Translations under genes and position numbers: made by a program
NCBI GenBank assembly: GCA_016715825.1
Contig: JADJXO010000004.1
Span: 1-59,865, forward strand
Reading direction: 5' to 3'
Source of the DNA: Nitrospira sp.
GTDB lineage: Bacteria > Nitrospirota > Nitrospiria > Nitrospirales > Nitrospiraceae
Length of the DNA: 59,865 bases
In this document: one piece after another, positions 8,714 to 17,196 of the stretch
How positions within the stretch are numbered: position 1 is the stretch's first letter
Layout of the letters: every line of letters begins with the position of its first letter
Notes under the pieces: model-generated
Database searches by the model: none
What the model was told of the DNA's origin: nothing
Seen by the model: only the letters and a program-made list of their open reading frames with translations

Positions 8714-9928
8714 CTAATAGGTCACCGTCACCAGCCTGGGCTGCTCTTCCGTTTTGCTCACGACCGTCACCGCCACCCGTCCGATGATCCGCCCATCTTC
8801 AGTCTCGACATCGACACGCCAGTCGCCCGGATCAAGGCGCTGTTTGAGGCTGTAGGCTCGATATCCACCCTCGCGCCCCCCTGAAATTCTGATGGGAATC
8901 CGGTCGGCATGTATGAAAGGCTTCGTATCATTCGACCGATAGCGCCAGTGATGGTAGATGGTTGTGTTGAGATCAACCGGAGCAAATACCGCCGTAAAGC
9001 AATAGACCGGTTCATCCGTCGGGAAGGTCGTGTCGGCACGTTTCCAAAATTGATACCACTGCTTCTCAAAGACTAACTCGAACCGGTCACCCGTCCGCTT
9101 GATCTCATGATAGACCCCGCCGAACTTGAGCGATAGCGGCACCGGCGGAATCCAATTCATGAAGTAGAATCCGACCAGCATCGCGATGAGCACGATAGCG
9201 GGAGCCATCACCGCGAGTGGTTGCCGTCCTGATGAATCCGGACCATGACGGTAGACCAGTTGAACCAGATACAGCGTCACGCCCAGACTCAAGAGAGCGC
9301 CGAGCAAGAAGATCACCGCATTCATGAACCCGGTGATGACCGGCACAAAAAAGGTAAAAAACGCGAAACTGACCACCGCGTACAGACTGACCAGTATTCG
9401 AAGATTGGACAATCGATCGCGCAAAAACTCGTTGGTCACGAAGAGCGCAATGAGCACGGCAAAGAAGATCGCCGTCGTGGTGAACGTGGCGCTTTGGGAA
9501 TAGAAAATTGCGTAGGCGCTGAAAAGGCCACCGAGAAGGAACTGACTGGCCATCGGATAGTAGGGACGGCTTTCCCAGGCCCATCGCGTAAATTTGGAGC
9601 CTGAAACGAGCGCTTCACGCTCAGGCGGGGATTCGATCCCCAAACGCCCAGTCAAGACGATCAGCGCTCCCAGCAAAACTAAGTAGAGCAACAGAAGCAG
9701 ATTATCCAAAAGCCGATCGATTCGCGACAGCGTCACGGTGTCGTAGCCCACACCGCCGAGAAAGAATACTGCCGGCATGAACGGCTTCGAGAGTATGGAC
9801 TGAAGCTTCGTGAGGGGGCTCACCCCTCCACTCTGCGAAATCCCGTTCGATTGTTCAACGAAAACACTGAATTGTGCGGGAGCTTGCACCGACTCGGGAA
9901 CTGGATCCTGGGGGCGCTCAACCGGCAT
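8714..9928 (-). CDS. integral membrane protein with C-terminal DUF2914 domain
   Basis: About 404 residues. The N-terminal two thirds hold roughly eight to ten hydrophobic segments (for example LLDNLLLLLYLVLLGALIVL and the helices around FLLGGLFSAYAIFY). The C-terminal 110 residues are a soluble DUF2914 domain with FTAVFAPVDLNTTIYHHWRY and RLDPGDWRVDVETEDGRIIGR, a beta-rich fold often attached to secreted or membrane proteins. I chose the ATG giving MPVERPQDP because it starts 5 bases after the stop of the upstream gene; the longer frame overlaps that gene. Probably cotranscribed with it. Function unknown. Confidence 0.8.
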   Translation of the reverse strand: MPVERPQDPVPESVQAPAQFSVFVEQSNGISQSGGVSPLTKLQSILSKPFMPAVFFLGGVGYDTVTLSRIDRLLDNLLLLLYLVLLGALIVLTGRLGIESPPEREALVSGSKFTRWAWESRPYYPMASQFLLGGLFSAYAIFYSQSATFTTTAIFFAVLIALFVTNEFLRDRLSNLRILVSLYAVVSFAFFTFFVPVITGFMNAVIFLLGALLSLGVTLYLVQLVYRHGPDSSGRQPLAVMAPAIVLIAMLVGFYFMNWIPPVPLSLKFGGVYHEIKRTGDRFELVFEKQWYQFWKRADTTFPTDEPVYCFTAVFAPVDLNTTIYHHWRYRSNDTKPFIHADRIPIRISGGREGGYRAYSLKQRLDPGDWRVDVETEDGRIIGRVAVTVVSKTEEQPRLVTVTY

Positions 9929-9933
9929 TCCGG

Positions 9934-10995
9934 TCACACAAACGCAGGAAGCGGCGCATACACGACCGGATGGCCAATGACCCGTTCCAGCCATGGTGCC
10001 ATGGTATCTTCCGGGAGCGGCGCGTGATTCAGACGCGCTTCGATCTTGAACTGTCCGTTGGCACCGACAATCCCGATGATCGCCGACGCATCATCGCGCT
10101 CAGGCAACAGGGTGTGGGTCTGAAATTCGCAGAGCGTGGCATACAGGATACCATCAGGCTGGATCACGGTCAGGATCTCAGGAAGATCGTCAAGCGGACA
10201 ATGGACCGAACAACGATAGGCGAATCGCGCACCTGGTTCGATAGCCTGAAACTCTGTTAGCGCTGCTTCGGAAAATCCGGTGAGATAGGCCCGCACTCCT
10301 GCCGGCTCCGGGATAAACGTCTCCGCAAGTTTGCTGGCCGGCACGAGAAACTCGAACGCATCCGTGGTGTTGTATTCGAACTGGCAGGGACCAAAGGCGT
10401 CGGGCCACGAGCAAAAGAACGGCACGGCCGCATCGGACGATCGTACGACCACCGCCTTCTTTTCGACATGCGTTTCAACTGGGAGATCCAAAACGGCAAT
10501 AGCTTCCAGAAATGCCGCGCGACGCTCATCTAGCCAACGCGCCCGTTCATCGTCACCACGCACCTCCCCAGGCGTGATCACCGCATGGGTCTGAAGCCGA
10601 ATACGGATGAAGGCGTGGGCATGCCGAAAGCCGATCCAGAACATGGCACGTTGATCATGAAGCCGCAACACTTCTCGAATCCGCCAGGGATGACTGATGG
10701 AGCAGTAGGTTCCGACATCCTGGTGGTGTTGATAGACCGTATGGTACGCACCGGAGAGGAGGAAGAAATCCCCTCTCCATCGTTCCCGGACATGGACGAG
10801 CGTGACATCTTCAGTCGCCCATGGATCAAGTTGATCGAACTCGTCCGGAGAGCCGACCGTCCATTCTTCGACGTAGCAGATCACGTCTTGAGCAGGGACA
10901 GCCGGCTTGAGCCCGAGCGCCGCAAGTCGATCACCTACCGCAAGAGCCTGACCAAAGCTCAGTGGCGTCGTCGTTTCCCACCGCCGCTCTCGCAC
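9934..10995 (-). CDS. hypothetical protein, 353 residues
   Basis: I do not recognise this family. The product is soluble, without signal peptide or membrane helix, and rich in acidic and aromatic residues. Visible segments include DVICYVEEWTVGSPDEFDQLDPW, a His-rich AYHTVYQHHQDVGTYCSISH, and a mid-protein RARWLDERRAAFLEAI helix. No nucleotide-binding or catalytic signature is evident. It precedes the DUF2914 gene by only a few bases, so both probably act in one process. The frame is clean and of normal composition. Confidence 0.7.
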   Translation of the reverse strand: MRERRWETTTPLSFGQALAVGDRLAALGLKPAVPAQDVICYVEEWTVGSPDEFDQLDPWATEDVTLVHVRERWRGDFFLLSGAYHTVYQHHQDVGTYCSISHPWRIREVLRLHDQRAMFWIGFRHAHAFIRIRLQTHAVITPGEVRGDDERARWLDERRAAFLEAIAVLDLPVETHVEKKAVVVRSSDAAVPFFCSWPDAFGPCQFEYNTTDAFEFLVPASKLAETFIPEPAGVRAYLTGFSEAALTEFQAIEPGARFAYRCSVHCPLDDLPEILTVIQPDGILYATLCEFQTHTLLPERDDASAIIGIVGANGQFKIEARLNHAPLPEDTMAPWLERVIGHPVVYAPLPAFV

Positions 10996-11029
10996 GAATA
11001 ACTTCCTTTACAGCGGCCGCCCCACCAAT

Positions 11030-11701
11030 TCACTGCTCCGAGACTGAGCGCAGAGCCTTGTCTTCGATTGTAGTATCACTGATCAGCCGCTCAATCCCAT
11101 CCTTGAGCGTCACGGACAACTGTTCCTGCACATCGTCCTCGCTAAACCAAAAGACGGTCCGACTGCGGCCTCCCTCAATGTTACGAATCGTGGTACTTTG
11201 GTCTGCCTGATTCTTCGCCACCACCTTAAATCGGCTCTTGGTGTCGATCACGGTGGAAAAGACGCGGCTCTTCGCACTCGCGGAAAAATCCATCACCTGA
11301 CCACTCACGACGATATCCGCGTCCGGTACAGACCCTGGGGAAGCCACACGCACATCCCAGACTCGATCCTGCCACCCGCGAGTTCGTAGCCGATCGGCAA
11401 TCCGCTGGGTGATCACACTGGCCAGCCGATCACCAGGCACATTGAAATAGGTGGTGCCTCCCCAAAGGTGTGTGCGCAGGCCCACCCGGCTTTTGTCCGC
11501 CCGTCGATCGTCAAACGGTTCAACGACGATCTTGACCGGCTGGATGTCGGTCACCTGCACCATCGGTGGCTTCTCACGTAAGTCCAGCGCGCGGACCGTT
11601 CCAGTTCCTCGACAACCGGCCACCATGGTCACCACCACGATAGCGCAACCTAGAATCCCTAAAGGCGATGGCTTCACGGGCTCCTCCCTGTCAAAGGTCA
11701 A
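11030..11701 (-). CDS. putative lipoprotein (YajG-like)
   Basis: The N-terminus has a positively charged start, a hydrophobic stretch (LGILGCAIVVVTMVA) and a lipobox ending in AGC, so it should be lipid-anchored after cleavage at that Cys. The mature part (VKIVVEPFDDRRADKSRVGLRTHLWGG, followed by ITQRIADRLRTRGW and DADIVVSGQVMDFSASAKS) resembles outer-membrane lipoproteins of the YajG type that have an alpha/beta TolB-N-like fold. It sits 34 bases upstream of the 353-residue gene and may be in its operon. Exact role unknown. Confidence 0.7.
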   Translation of the reverse strand: MTFDREEPVKPSPLGILGCAIVVVTMVAGCRGTGTVRALDLREKPPMVQVTDIQPVKIVVEPFDDRRADKSRVGLRTHLWGGTTYFNVPGDRLASVITQRIADRLRTRGWQDRVWDVRVASPGSVPDADIVVSGQVMDFSASAKSRVFSTVIDTKSRFKVVAKNQADQSTTIRNIEGGRSRTVFWFSEDDVQEQLSVTLKDGIERLISDTTIEDKALRSVSEQ

Positions 11702-11760
11702 CGATCAAGCGTGCTTAGTCTACCCAAGTTATTGTTCGGAGACAATCGCCATAAGAAGAC

Positions 11761-12384
11761 CTACGGGGTAACGATCGGAAGCATCGAGCGAAACGAACTA
11801 CAGGCCACCTGGGCCAACTGGCCAGCTTGGATATCCCGATCGTTCAACGGCACACAACGCACAACTTTCATGAATGCTCGTTCTGCCAGAACAGCCGCGA
11901 TCTGAGCCTTGCGGTCATGGGTAATCGGCAACGTATAGCCCTCACCACGATTCCAGTCCCACAATGACGGTGCCAAGGACAACTCCAGGGCATGGCCCGC
12001 GACTTGGTGAAATCTACCGAGAAACTGTCGTTTGTATTGTGAAATGCCAACTCCTTCCAACAGCAGCGCGCAGGTGACATGATGCCCCCACCAGACAAGC
12101 GTGCGAAATGTGAACTTATCAGCGCCGGAGAAATGTTTGGGATAATCCAAGTATTGATAAGGAAAGTCGTCCAGATGTTCACCCTTCACCAGTTGATGGA
12201 GCGTTGGGTCAAAACCTGGCGGGGTATCAAGCGAGAGAGTTGTGAGCTCCTGCTTCAAGGCATCATGGGTTGTTTCAAGCTGGGCTCGTATTTTTATCGT
12301 GATTGCAGCCTTTCTTCGAAAGAGCTGTGCATCAGCCAACAGTGCAGTTTCATCATTAGTGAACAGCATTGGATGGGCCATCAT
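11761..12384 (-). CDS. hypothetical protein, about 207 residues
   Basis: Unrecognised soluble protein. The chosen start (MMAHPMLFTNDE) avoids overlap with the upstream gene; the frame is open for 24 codons more. It contains many His and aromatic residues (RTLVWWGHHVTCALLLEG, LGRFHQVAGHALELSLAPSLWDWNRGEGY), enough to suggest a ligand or metal site, but no known motif. It lies between a small Cys-rich gene and the YajG-like lipoprotein, all on the minus strand with short gaps. Confidence 0.6.
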   Translation of the reverse strand: MMAHPMLFTNDETALLADAQLFRRKAAITIKIRAQLETTHDALKQELTTLSLDTPPGFDPTLHQLVKGEHLDDFPYQYLDYPKHFSGADKFTFRTLVWWGHHVTCALLLEGVGISQYKRQFLGRFHQVAGHALELSLAPSLWDWNRGEGYTLPITHDRKAQIAAVLAERAFMKVVRCVPLNDRDIQAGQLAQVACSSFRSMLPIVTP

Positions 12385-12427
12385 GAGAGAGATGTGAAGG
12401 GGTGATACCTTCTTCCCTCTCCTCCTA

Positions 12428-12799
12428 CTATTTCTGTCTGGTTTCGAATATCGCAACCGTCAAGTCGTACAGCCGTCGGCAGTCGGCACAGCGCAGCCGC
12501 ACCAGATCTTGAAAGACATCCATCTCACGGAGTGAAAGCGCCGACGAATGCGAGGAGACACAGGCCTTGAGGCATTCTTCCCCGGGTGGCTCGTCTTGAA
12601 CGTTGTGTCCCCCGGACGCTCCCGGCACTGAAGGGCCACTCGACACGATAGTCGTTGTTGTGAGGTGATGGACTGACTTACACGAGCTGCAGGAGAGCAC
12701 CACGATCTGCGCCTCGGTCATGCGCTTCACGGTCACGCACAGAGGGTGGACCGACCAGCACTGCTGAAGAAAGGCTCCGCTGCGAATGACCTGCGCCAT
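12428..12799 (-). CDS. small Cys-rich protein with two CxxC knuckles
   Basis: A 123-residue protein beginning MAQVIRSGAF (a longer start 35 codons upstream is possible). It contains CSSC followed by KSVHHL, a Ser/Gly/Pro-rich spacer with ECLKAC, and near the end CADC followed by RRLYDL. The two CxxC-x4-hydrophobic units look like two halves of one zinc ribbon split by an insertion. No membrane segment. It lies just downstream of another Cys-rich gene, which suggests a related job. No functional claim. Confidence 0.55.
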   Translation of the reverse strand: MAQVIRSGAFLQQCWSVHPLCVTVKRMTEAQIVVLSCSSCKSVHHLTTTTIVSSGPSVPGASGGHNVQDEPPGEECLKACVSSHSSALSLREMDVFQDLVRLRCADCRRLYDLTVAIFETRQK

Positions 12800-12929
12800 G
12801 ATCAGCCTAGGGAACGGTCGCGCACTCAACGCTGTCCTCAGCGACAGTCCAGTTGAGCACCGAGTGGTCTGGTCTAAGAAATCAGTTTCGCGAGATACAG
12901 GCACACAGGTCTGAACGTCGAGCTCGGAC

Positions 12930-13220
12930 TCAGGACACGGCAGTCACGGGAGATTCGTTCTTCGTCGAGGGAGACGGAACGACGCCTTCCTGAACTAAGC
13001 GACAAGTCTTGCACACCCGAGGCCGTGCTTTTAAGAAGGAGACCTTTCCACTCGCAAGGCAACTGTAGTGCACGAACTCATCGCAGACGGTACATCGGGA
13101 CCAACCACCTCGTAGCATCGTTTTATCCCGATAGAGATCCTCTCGACACACACGGCAGAGGCGGGGTTCCACCCCGAGTAGCATCGGTTCCCATTCACCA
13201 CCGGCTTTTCTGATACTCAT
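12930..13220 (-). CDS. small protein with C4HC3 zinc-finger pattern (PHD/FYVE-like spacing)
   Basis: A 96-residue protein whose cysteines and histidine are spaced C-x2-C-x17-C-x2-C-x4-H-x2-C-x15-C-x2-C (residues 22, 25, 43, 46, His51, 54, 70, 73 from MSIRKAGGE). Eight ligands in this order would bind two zinc ions in a cross-brace as in PHD or FYVE fingers, folds best known from eukaryotes. The aromatic residue usual just before the last Cys pair of PHD fingers is missing here. The rest is basic and short. The start is uncertain, and MLLGVEPRL is also possible with GGGAA upstream. The pattern is seen directly; fold and function are inferred. Confidence 0.6.
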   Translation of the reverse strand: MSIRKAGGEWEPMLLGVEPRLCRVCREDLYRDKTMLRGGWSRCTVCDEFVHYSCLASGKVSFLKARPRVCKTCRLVQEGVVPSPSTKNESPVTAVS

Positions 13221-13453
13221 AGCGGGGCGAGTATAGCGGGACAACCGGCTGAAAAACAAGGAGAGGGAGACGCTACTTGGCTCTACTGCATGGAACCCAC
13301 ACTCAAGATTTTTGCATTACTGATACATGAGCATGGCAACGCAATGGAACTGGAGGCATAAGGACTCGCTCACGCCACCCGTTTGACTCATCTTTAATCG
13401 TTTGTTACTCTCCGCGCGAGTCGGCGCCAATCGCCCAATACGAGTGAGACTTC

Positions 13454-14344
13454 ATGAATATTGCCGAGTATCTGGAACATAAACGAATTGAGGTTGACCG
13501 CTTTCTCGACTTCGTGGCTCCACCGGCCGTCGTGCCGCCGACGGCGCTGCATGAGAGCCTACGTTATAGCTTGATGGCGGGCGGGAAGCGGGTACGCCCG
13601 ATCCTGACGATCGCAGCGGCAGAAGCCCTTGCTCAGACGCCTCCCGGCCTCATGGCAGTTGCCTGCTCGCTGGAACTCATCCATACCTATTCCCTAATTC
13701 ACGACGATCTCCCATCGATGGACAACGATGACTTTCGCCGTGGAAAGCCCACAAACCATAAAGTCTATGGCGAAGCCATGGCCATCCTTGCGGGAGACGC
13801 GTTGCTCACCATGGCGTTCGACCTGGTCAGCAGGCCGGACCTCATGAAAGGCTGCGATCCTGTGCGGCAGGTCCGTATCATCCAAGAGTTGGCCTTTGGG
13901 TCCGGCAATATGGGCATGGTGGGCGGTCAGGTGTTCGACATCCAAGCTGAAAACAAGGATATCGATCTTCCGACCCTGCAGAACATTCACAAGCACAAGA
14001 CCGGCATGCTCATTCGTGCCGCGGTCCGCATGGGTGCGATTGCGGCCGGAGCGAACGACCGTCAACTTGACGACATGACCGGCTATGCCGAAGATATCGG
14101 CCTTGCCTTCCAGATCGCGGATGATGTGTTGAACGTGACAGGGACGCGCGAAGAGCTTGGCAAGAATCCCAACACCGACGCTGAGCGTGGAAAGAAAACC
14201 TATCCGACGTTCTATGGCGTGGACGGGGCGAAGAAACTGGCTGATGACTGTGTCACCCGTGCCATTAGCCGCCTCTCCTCCTTTGGCCCTTCTGCCGATC
14301 CGTTGCGTGAGATCGCACGGTATATCACAAGTCGCAAAAACTGA
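13454..14344 (+). CDS. polyprenyl synthetase (farnesyl/geranylgeranyl diphosphate synthase)
   Basis: All-trans isoprenyl diphosphate synthase of 296 residues, which condenses IPP with allylic diphosphates in the cytoplasm. Key parts are GGKRVRPIL, the first aspartate-rich motif DDLPSMDNDD with the HDDLPSMDND context, GDALLTMAFDL, and the second aspartate-rich motif as DDVLNVTG. In that motif the usual fifth Asp is Asn, a variant I believe occurs in other bacteria. The stop is followed 105 bases later by hpnA and then cruF on the same strand, so the product likely feeds hopanoid and carotenoid synthesis. Chain length (C15 or C20) cannot be told with certainty from sequence. Confidence 0.92.
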   Translation: MNIAEYLEHKRIEVDRFLDFVAPPAVVPPTALHESLRYSLMAGGKRVRPILTIAAAEALAQTPPGLMAVACSLELIHTYSLIHDDLPSMDNDDFRRGKPTNHKVYGEAMAILAGDALLTMAFDLVSRPDLMKGCDPVRQVRIIQELAFGSGNMGMVGGQVFDIQAENKDIDLPTLQNIHKHKTGMLIRAAVRMGAIAAGANDRQLDDMTGYAEDIGLAFQIADDVLNVTGTREELGKNPNTDAERGKKTYPTFYGVDGAKKLADDCVTRAISRLSSFGPSADPLREIARYITSRKN

Positions 14345-14449
14345 CGTCGCTCGTGAAGCGCATCTCGTGAAACGTCAATCCATGCAATCGACCAACCGTC
14401 CCTACTTCACACGCTTCACGCTTTACACTTCACATTTCACATTTTCGTT

Positions 14450-15433
14450 ATGAAAGCCCTCGTCACCGGAGCAACAGGGTTTGTCGGGGCCGCCGTGGTT
14501 CGTGCCCTGCTCAAGACCGGGGTGGAAGTGCGTGTTATTGCCCGCCCAGGAAGTGATCCAACCAATCTCCGGTCGTTGAACATCGATACCGTCCCCGGCG
14601 ATCTCCGTGATAAAGCCTCGCTCCACCGGGCCCTCACCGGTTGCCGCCACCTCTACCATGTTGCCGCACACTACGCGCTGTGGGCCAAAGATCCATCGAT
14701 CTTCTATGACATTAACGTGGTCGGCACCAGAAATCTGTTGGAAGCGGCGCGTGAAGTGGGAGTCGAGCGCACGGTCTATTGCAGCACTATCGGTGCGATC
14801 GGCTTGCCGCCTGGTGGAGGACTCGGAACGGAGGAGACACCGGTATCACTCGAACAAATGGCTGGCCACTATAAACGCTCGAAGTACCTGGCTGAGCAGG
14901 AGGTGCACAAGCTGGCAAAGGAGGGGTTGCCCGTCGTCATCGTCAATCCCAGCGCCCCGGTCGGCGAGCGCGACGTGAAGCCGACACCGACCGGCCAGAT
15001 CATCGTAGATTTCATGAAAGGTCGGATGCCGGCCTACATTGAAACCGGCATGAACATCATCGACGTCGACGATGTCGCCACCGGCCACTTGCTTGCAATG
15101 GAGAAAGGCCGCCAGGGTGAACGGTATATCCTTGGCGCTAAGAACCTGTTACTGCGTGAGGTATTTGAGATTCTCAGCACATTAACCGGCGTCAAAGCTC
15201 CGGCCCTAAAATTACCGAGAGGCGCGGTGCTCCCGCTCGCCTATCTCAATCACTGGTTTGCCAACCTGTCCGGCATACCACCGCGCATTCCGCTGGAAGG
15301 GGTAAAGATGGCCAAGTACAAGATGCACTACGATTGCAGCAAGGCGATCCGAGAACTGGGCCTGCCGCAACATCCCCCCGAAGTGGCGCTGGAGAAGGCG
15401 GTGCGATGGTTCAAGACTCACGGGTACGCATAA
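14450..15433 (+). CDS. hpnA: hopanoid-associated sugar epimerase HpnA
   Basis: A 327-residue extended short-chain dehydrogenase. GATGFVG near the N-terminus is the NAD(P)-binding glycine motif; YKRSKYLAEQ carries the catalytic Tyr-x3-Lys, with Ser in CSTIGAIG completing the triad. The run RGLGTEETPVS-type loop, VIVNPSAPVGERDVKPTPTG and MNIIDVDDVATGHLLAMEKG is characteristic of HpnA, a family tied to hopanoid gene clusters whose precise substrate is unsettled. It starts from an ATG after a TTCAC-rich stretch. Its position between a prenyl synthase and a carotenoid gene supports a role in triterpenoid or glycosylated isoprenoid metabolism. Confidence 0.9.
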   Translation: MKALVTGATGFVGAAVVRALLKTGVEVRVIARPGSDPTNLRSLNIDTVPGDLRDKASLHRALTGCRHLYHVAAHYALWAKDPSIFYDINVVGTRNLLEAAREVGVERTVYCSTIGAIGLPPGGGLGTEETPVSLEQMAGHYKRSKYLAEQEVHKLAKEGLPVVIVNPSAPVGERDVKPTPTGQIIVDFMKGRMPAYIETGMNIIDVDDVATGHLLAMEKGRQGERYILGAKNLLLREVFEILSTLTGVKAPALKLPRGAVLPLAYLNHWFANLSGIPPRIPLEGVKMAKYKMHYDCSKAIRELGLPQHPPEVALEKAVRWFKTHGYA

Positions 15434-15456
15434 TGGTCCCCGCGTAAACCCTGTTC

Positions 15457-16266
15457 ATGGAAGCTGTTACACTTTTCCTCAAGACGATCGTCCTCCGGCC
15501 CTATGTTTTTATCTTCCTTGCCGCGTTTCTCTTTTCCGCCATCAAACTGATCGGGTGGCCACGCACATGGCGGTTCTGGCTCATCAGCTGGATCACGGCA
15601 TTCATCTGCGAATTCTCGTCCACGAGAACCGGCGTCCCCTTCGGCTGGTACTTCTACAATGGTTCCACGGTCGGTCAGGAGCTCTATGTGTTCGACGTGC
15701 CGTTTATGGATTCCCTCTCCTTCAGTTTTCTACTTTTCGCTGCGTACTCTGTAGCCCTTGGACTCGTGCTTCCGGTTGACTCGTCTTCGACCAGCGCGAG
15801 GCGCTTTCCAAGGCCATTACGGTTCGACCTAGTTGCCCGAACCAGCTGGGCGGTCTATGGATTGACCGCGTTTCTCTTTGCCTTCATCGATATGGTGATT
15901 GATCCAGTGGCCTTGCGCGGCGACCGGTGGTTCTTGGGCAAAATCTACTACTATCCCGATCCAGGCTGGCACTTCGGTGTTCCGATGGCCAACTATATCG
16001 GCTGGACCGTGGTTGGGCTGATTGCCCTTGCCCTGTATTTCTTGATTGATCGTCGTCTTGCTCCCCTCTCACTTGCGCAACCGATCACCCCACGGCTTTT
16101 GCTCGGCATCGGACTCTACTACGGAGTGTTGGTCTTCAACCTCGCGATGACCTTCTGGATTAGTGAATGGTTCATGGGCCTGAGCGGCCTGCTGATGCAC
16201 CTACCCTTGGTCGTTGTTCTCATCGTTCGCCTTGCCGGTTCACCACGGTTCTACCCGCCCACCTGA
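15457..16266 (+). CDS. cruF: carotenoid biosynthesis membrane protein, CruF family
   Basis: A 269-residue integral membrane protein of the CruF (carotenoid 1,2-hydratase / DUF422) family, which adds water across the terminal double bond of acyclic carotenoids. About seven hydrophobic segments are visible. Family marks are FICEFSSTRTGVPFGWYFYN with conserved acidic and Tyr residues, VPFMDSLSFSFL, and FIDMVIDPVALRGDRWFLG followed by GVPMANYIGWTVVG. It follows hpnA by 23 bases, so the two are likely cotranscribed. The family is certain; the exact substrate is not. Confidence 0.85.
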   Translation: MEAVTLFLKTIVLRPYVFIFLAAFLFSAIKLIGWPRTWRFWLISWITAFICEFSSTRTGVPFGWYFYNGSTVGQELYVFDVPFMDSLSFSFLLFAAYSVALGLVLPVDSSSTSARRFPRPLRFDLVARTSWAVYGLTAFLFAFIDMVIDPVALRGDRWFLGKIYYYPDPGWHFGVPMANYIGWTVVGLIALALYFLIDRRLAPLSLAQPITPRLLLGIGLYYGVLVFNLAMTFWISEWFMGLSGLLMHLPLVVVLIVRLAGSPRFYPPT

Positions 16267-16392
16267 GGGAGTGGTATTCGCCAGGAAGAATTTGTATAGT
16301 GGAGCGAGCGTGTGTTCTGGTCCTGCTCACAGAAGCGGTTCCCCTTCGAATCGCCGGAACGACGAAGACACTCGACTTTACCGGATAGGGTT

Positions 16393-16734
16393 ATGTTTCT
16401 GAGCGTCGATCGGCTGATACGAACCAGTGTTGGGTTATTCATGCTCGTCGGATTGTTTTCTGCTGGCCCGACCCGCGCAGCGGATGTTATGCACGTACTT
16501 GGTACCGTGACGGCTATCGATGTCCAACATATAGAAGTCAAGACAGCCAAAGGGCCGGTCGTCTCCGTGCTGCTCGACAAGCAGGTGAAATTTAGAAACA
16601 AGAACAACCTCAAATCAGTCGACCCGCCCGAAGTGGGCGACCGTGTCATCATTGAGGCGACCAAAGACAAGCAGAAGGTGACTGCAACCGTCGTTCATTA
16701 TTCACCGATGAGAAACCCTGCTATCCCTCGGTAG
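16393..16734 (+). CDS. secreted small beta-barrel protein (DUF5666-like)
   Basis: A 113-residue protein with a signal peptide (start MFLSVDRLIRTS, hydrophobic core, AGPTRAAD cleavage region). The mature part is a small beta domain: VLGTVTAIDVQHIEVKTAKG, VSVLLDKQVKFR and PPEVGDRVIIEATKDKQKVTATVV, typical of the OB-like DUF5666 repeats in periplasmic proteins. I chose the ATG right before MFLSV because it gives a clean signal peptide. It ends 3 bases before the next start. Function unknown. Confidence 0.75.
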   Translation: MFLSVDRLIRTSVGLFMLVGLFSAGPTRAADVMHVLGTVTAIDVQHIEVKTAKGPVVSVLLDKQVKFRNKNNLKSVDPPEVGDRVIIEATKDKQKVTATVVHYSPMRNPAIPR

Positions 16735-16737
16735 CCG

Positions 16738-17196
16738 ATGCCTGGCATTCGTTTTTCTCGCGCGGTTCACGAATCTCCATTCCACGGCGGTATCCGCCAT
16801 GCGCTTATGCGCGTGTTCATCACCGGTGTAGCCGTGTTCCTGGCGATTGCAATGGTCCCGGGGCTGGAAGCGAACAGCCTCACAGCCGGTGTAGCGGCGG
16901 TCTTAGTCTTGACGTTCTTGAACGTGATCCTTCGTCCAGTGCTCTTTCTTCTCACCTTGCCATTGATCCTCTTTACCCTTGGACTCTTTCTCGTGGTTTT
17001 GAATGCACTGTTATTGGAATTCACGGCGTTTCTCGTGAAAGGGTTCACGGTCTCCGGATTCTGGTCGGCCGTCGGGGGTGCCTTGGTCATCAGTCTGGTG
17101 ACGACCGTCCTCAACAGCTGGACCGTCGACCGCCAAGTCCATCTTGACGTCCACGAGGAACAGCGCCGTCCTCCCAAGATTATCAATCCTGATTGA
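16738..17196 (+). CDS. phage holin family / YvlD-like membrane protein
   Basis: A 152-residue membrane protein with four hydrophobic helices in the order typical of PF04020: ITGVAVFLAIAMVPGL, GVAAVLVLTFLNVILRPVLFLL with the conserved Asn and Arg-Pro, TLGLFLVVLNALLLEFTAFLV, and FWSAVGGALVISLVTTVLN. Despite the database name these are usually chromosomal housekeeping membrane proteins, not phage lysis genes. The true start may be MRVFITG, 22 codons in. It directly follows the DUF5666-like gene. Confidence 0.85.
   Translation: MPGIRFSRAVHESPFHGGIRHALMRVFITGVAVFLAIAMVPGLEANSLTAGVAAVLVLTFLNVILRPVLFLLTLPLILFTLGLFLVVLNALLLEFTAFLVKGFTVSGFWSAVGGALVISLVTTVLNSWTVDRQVHLDVHEEQRRPPKIINPD

Noticed and set aside
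9105..9584. 159-codon frame on the minus strand inside the DUF2914 gene
   Set aside because: It overlaps the well-supported membrane protein in another frame and has Arg/Ser-rich, unstructured composition.
13694..14065. Antisense frame in the polyprenyl synthase gene
   Set aside because: A shadow of a conserved gene, with His/Asp/Val-rich composition produced by reverse-strand codons.
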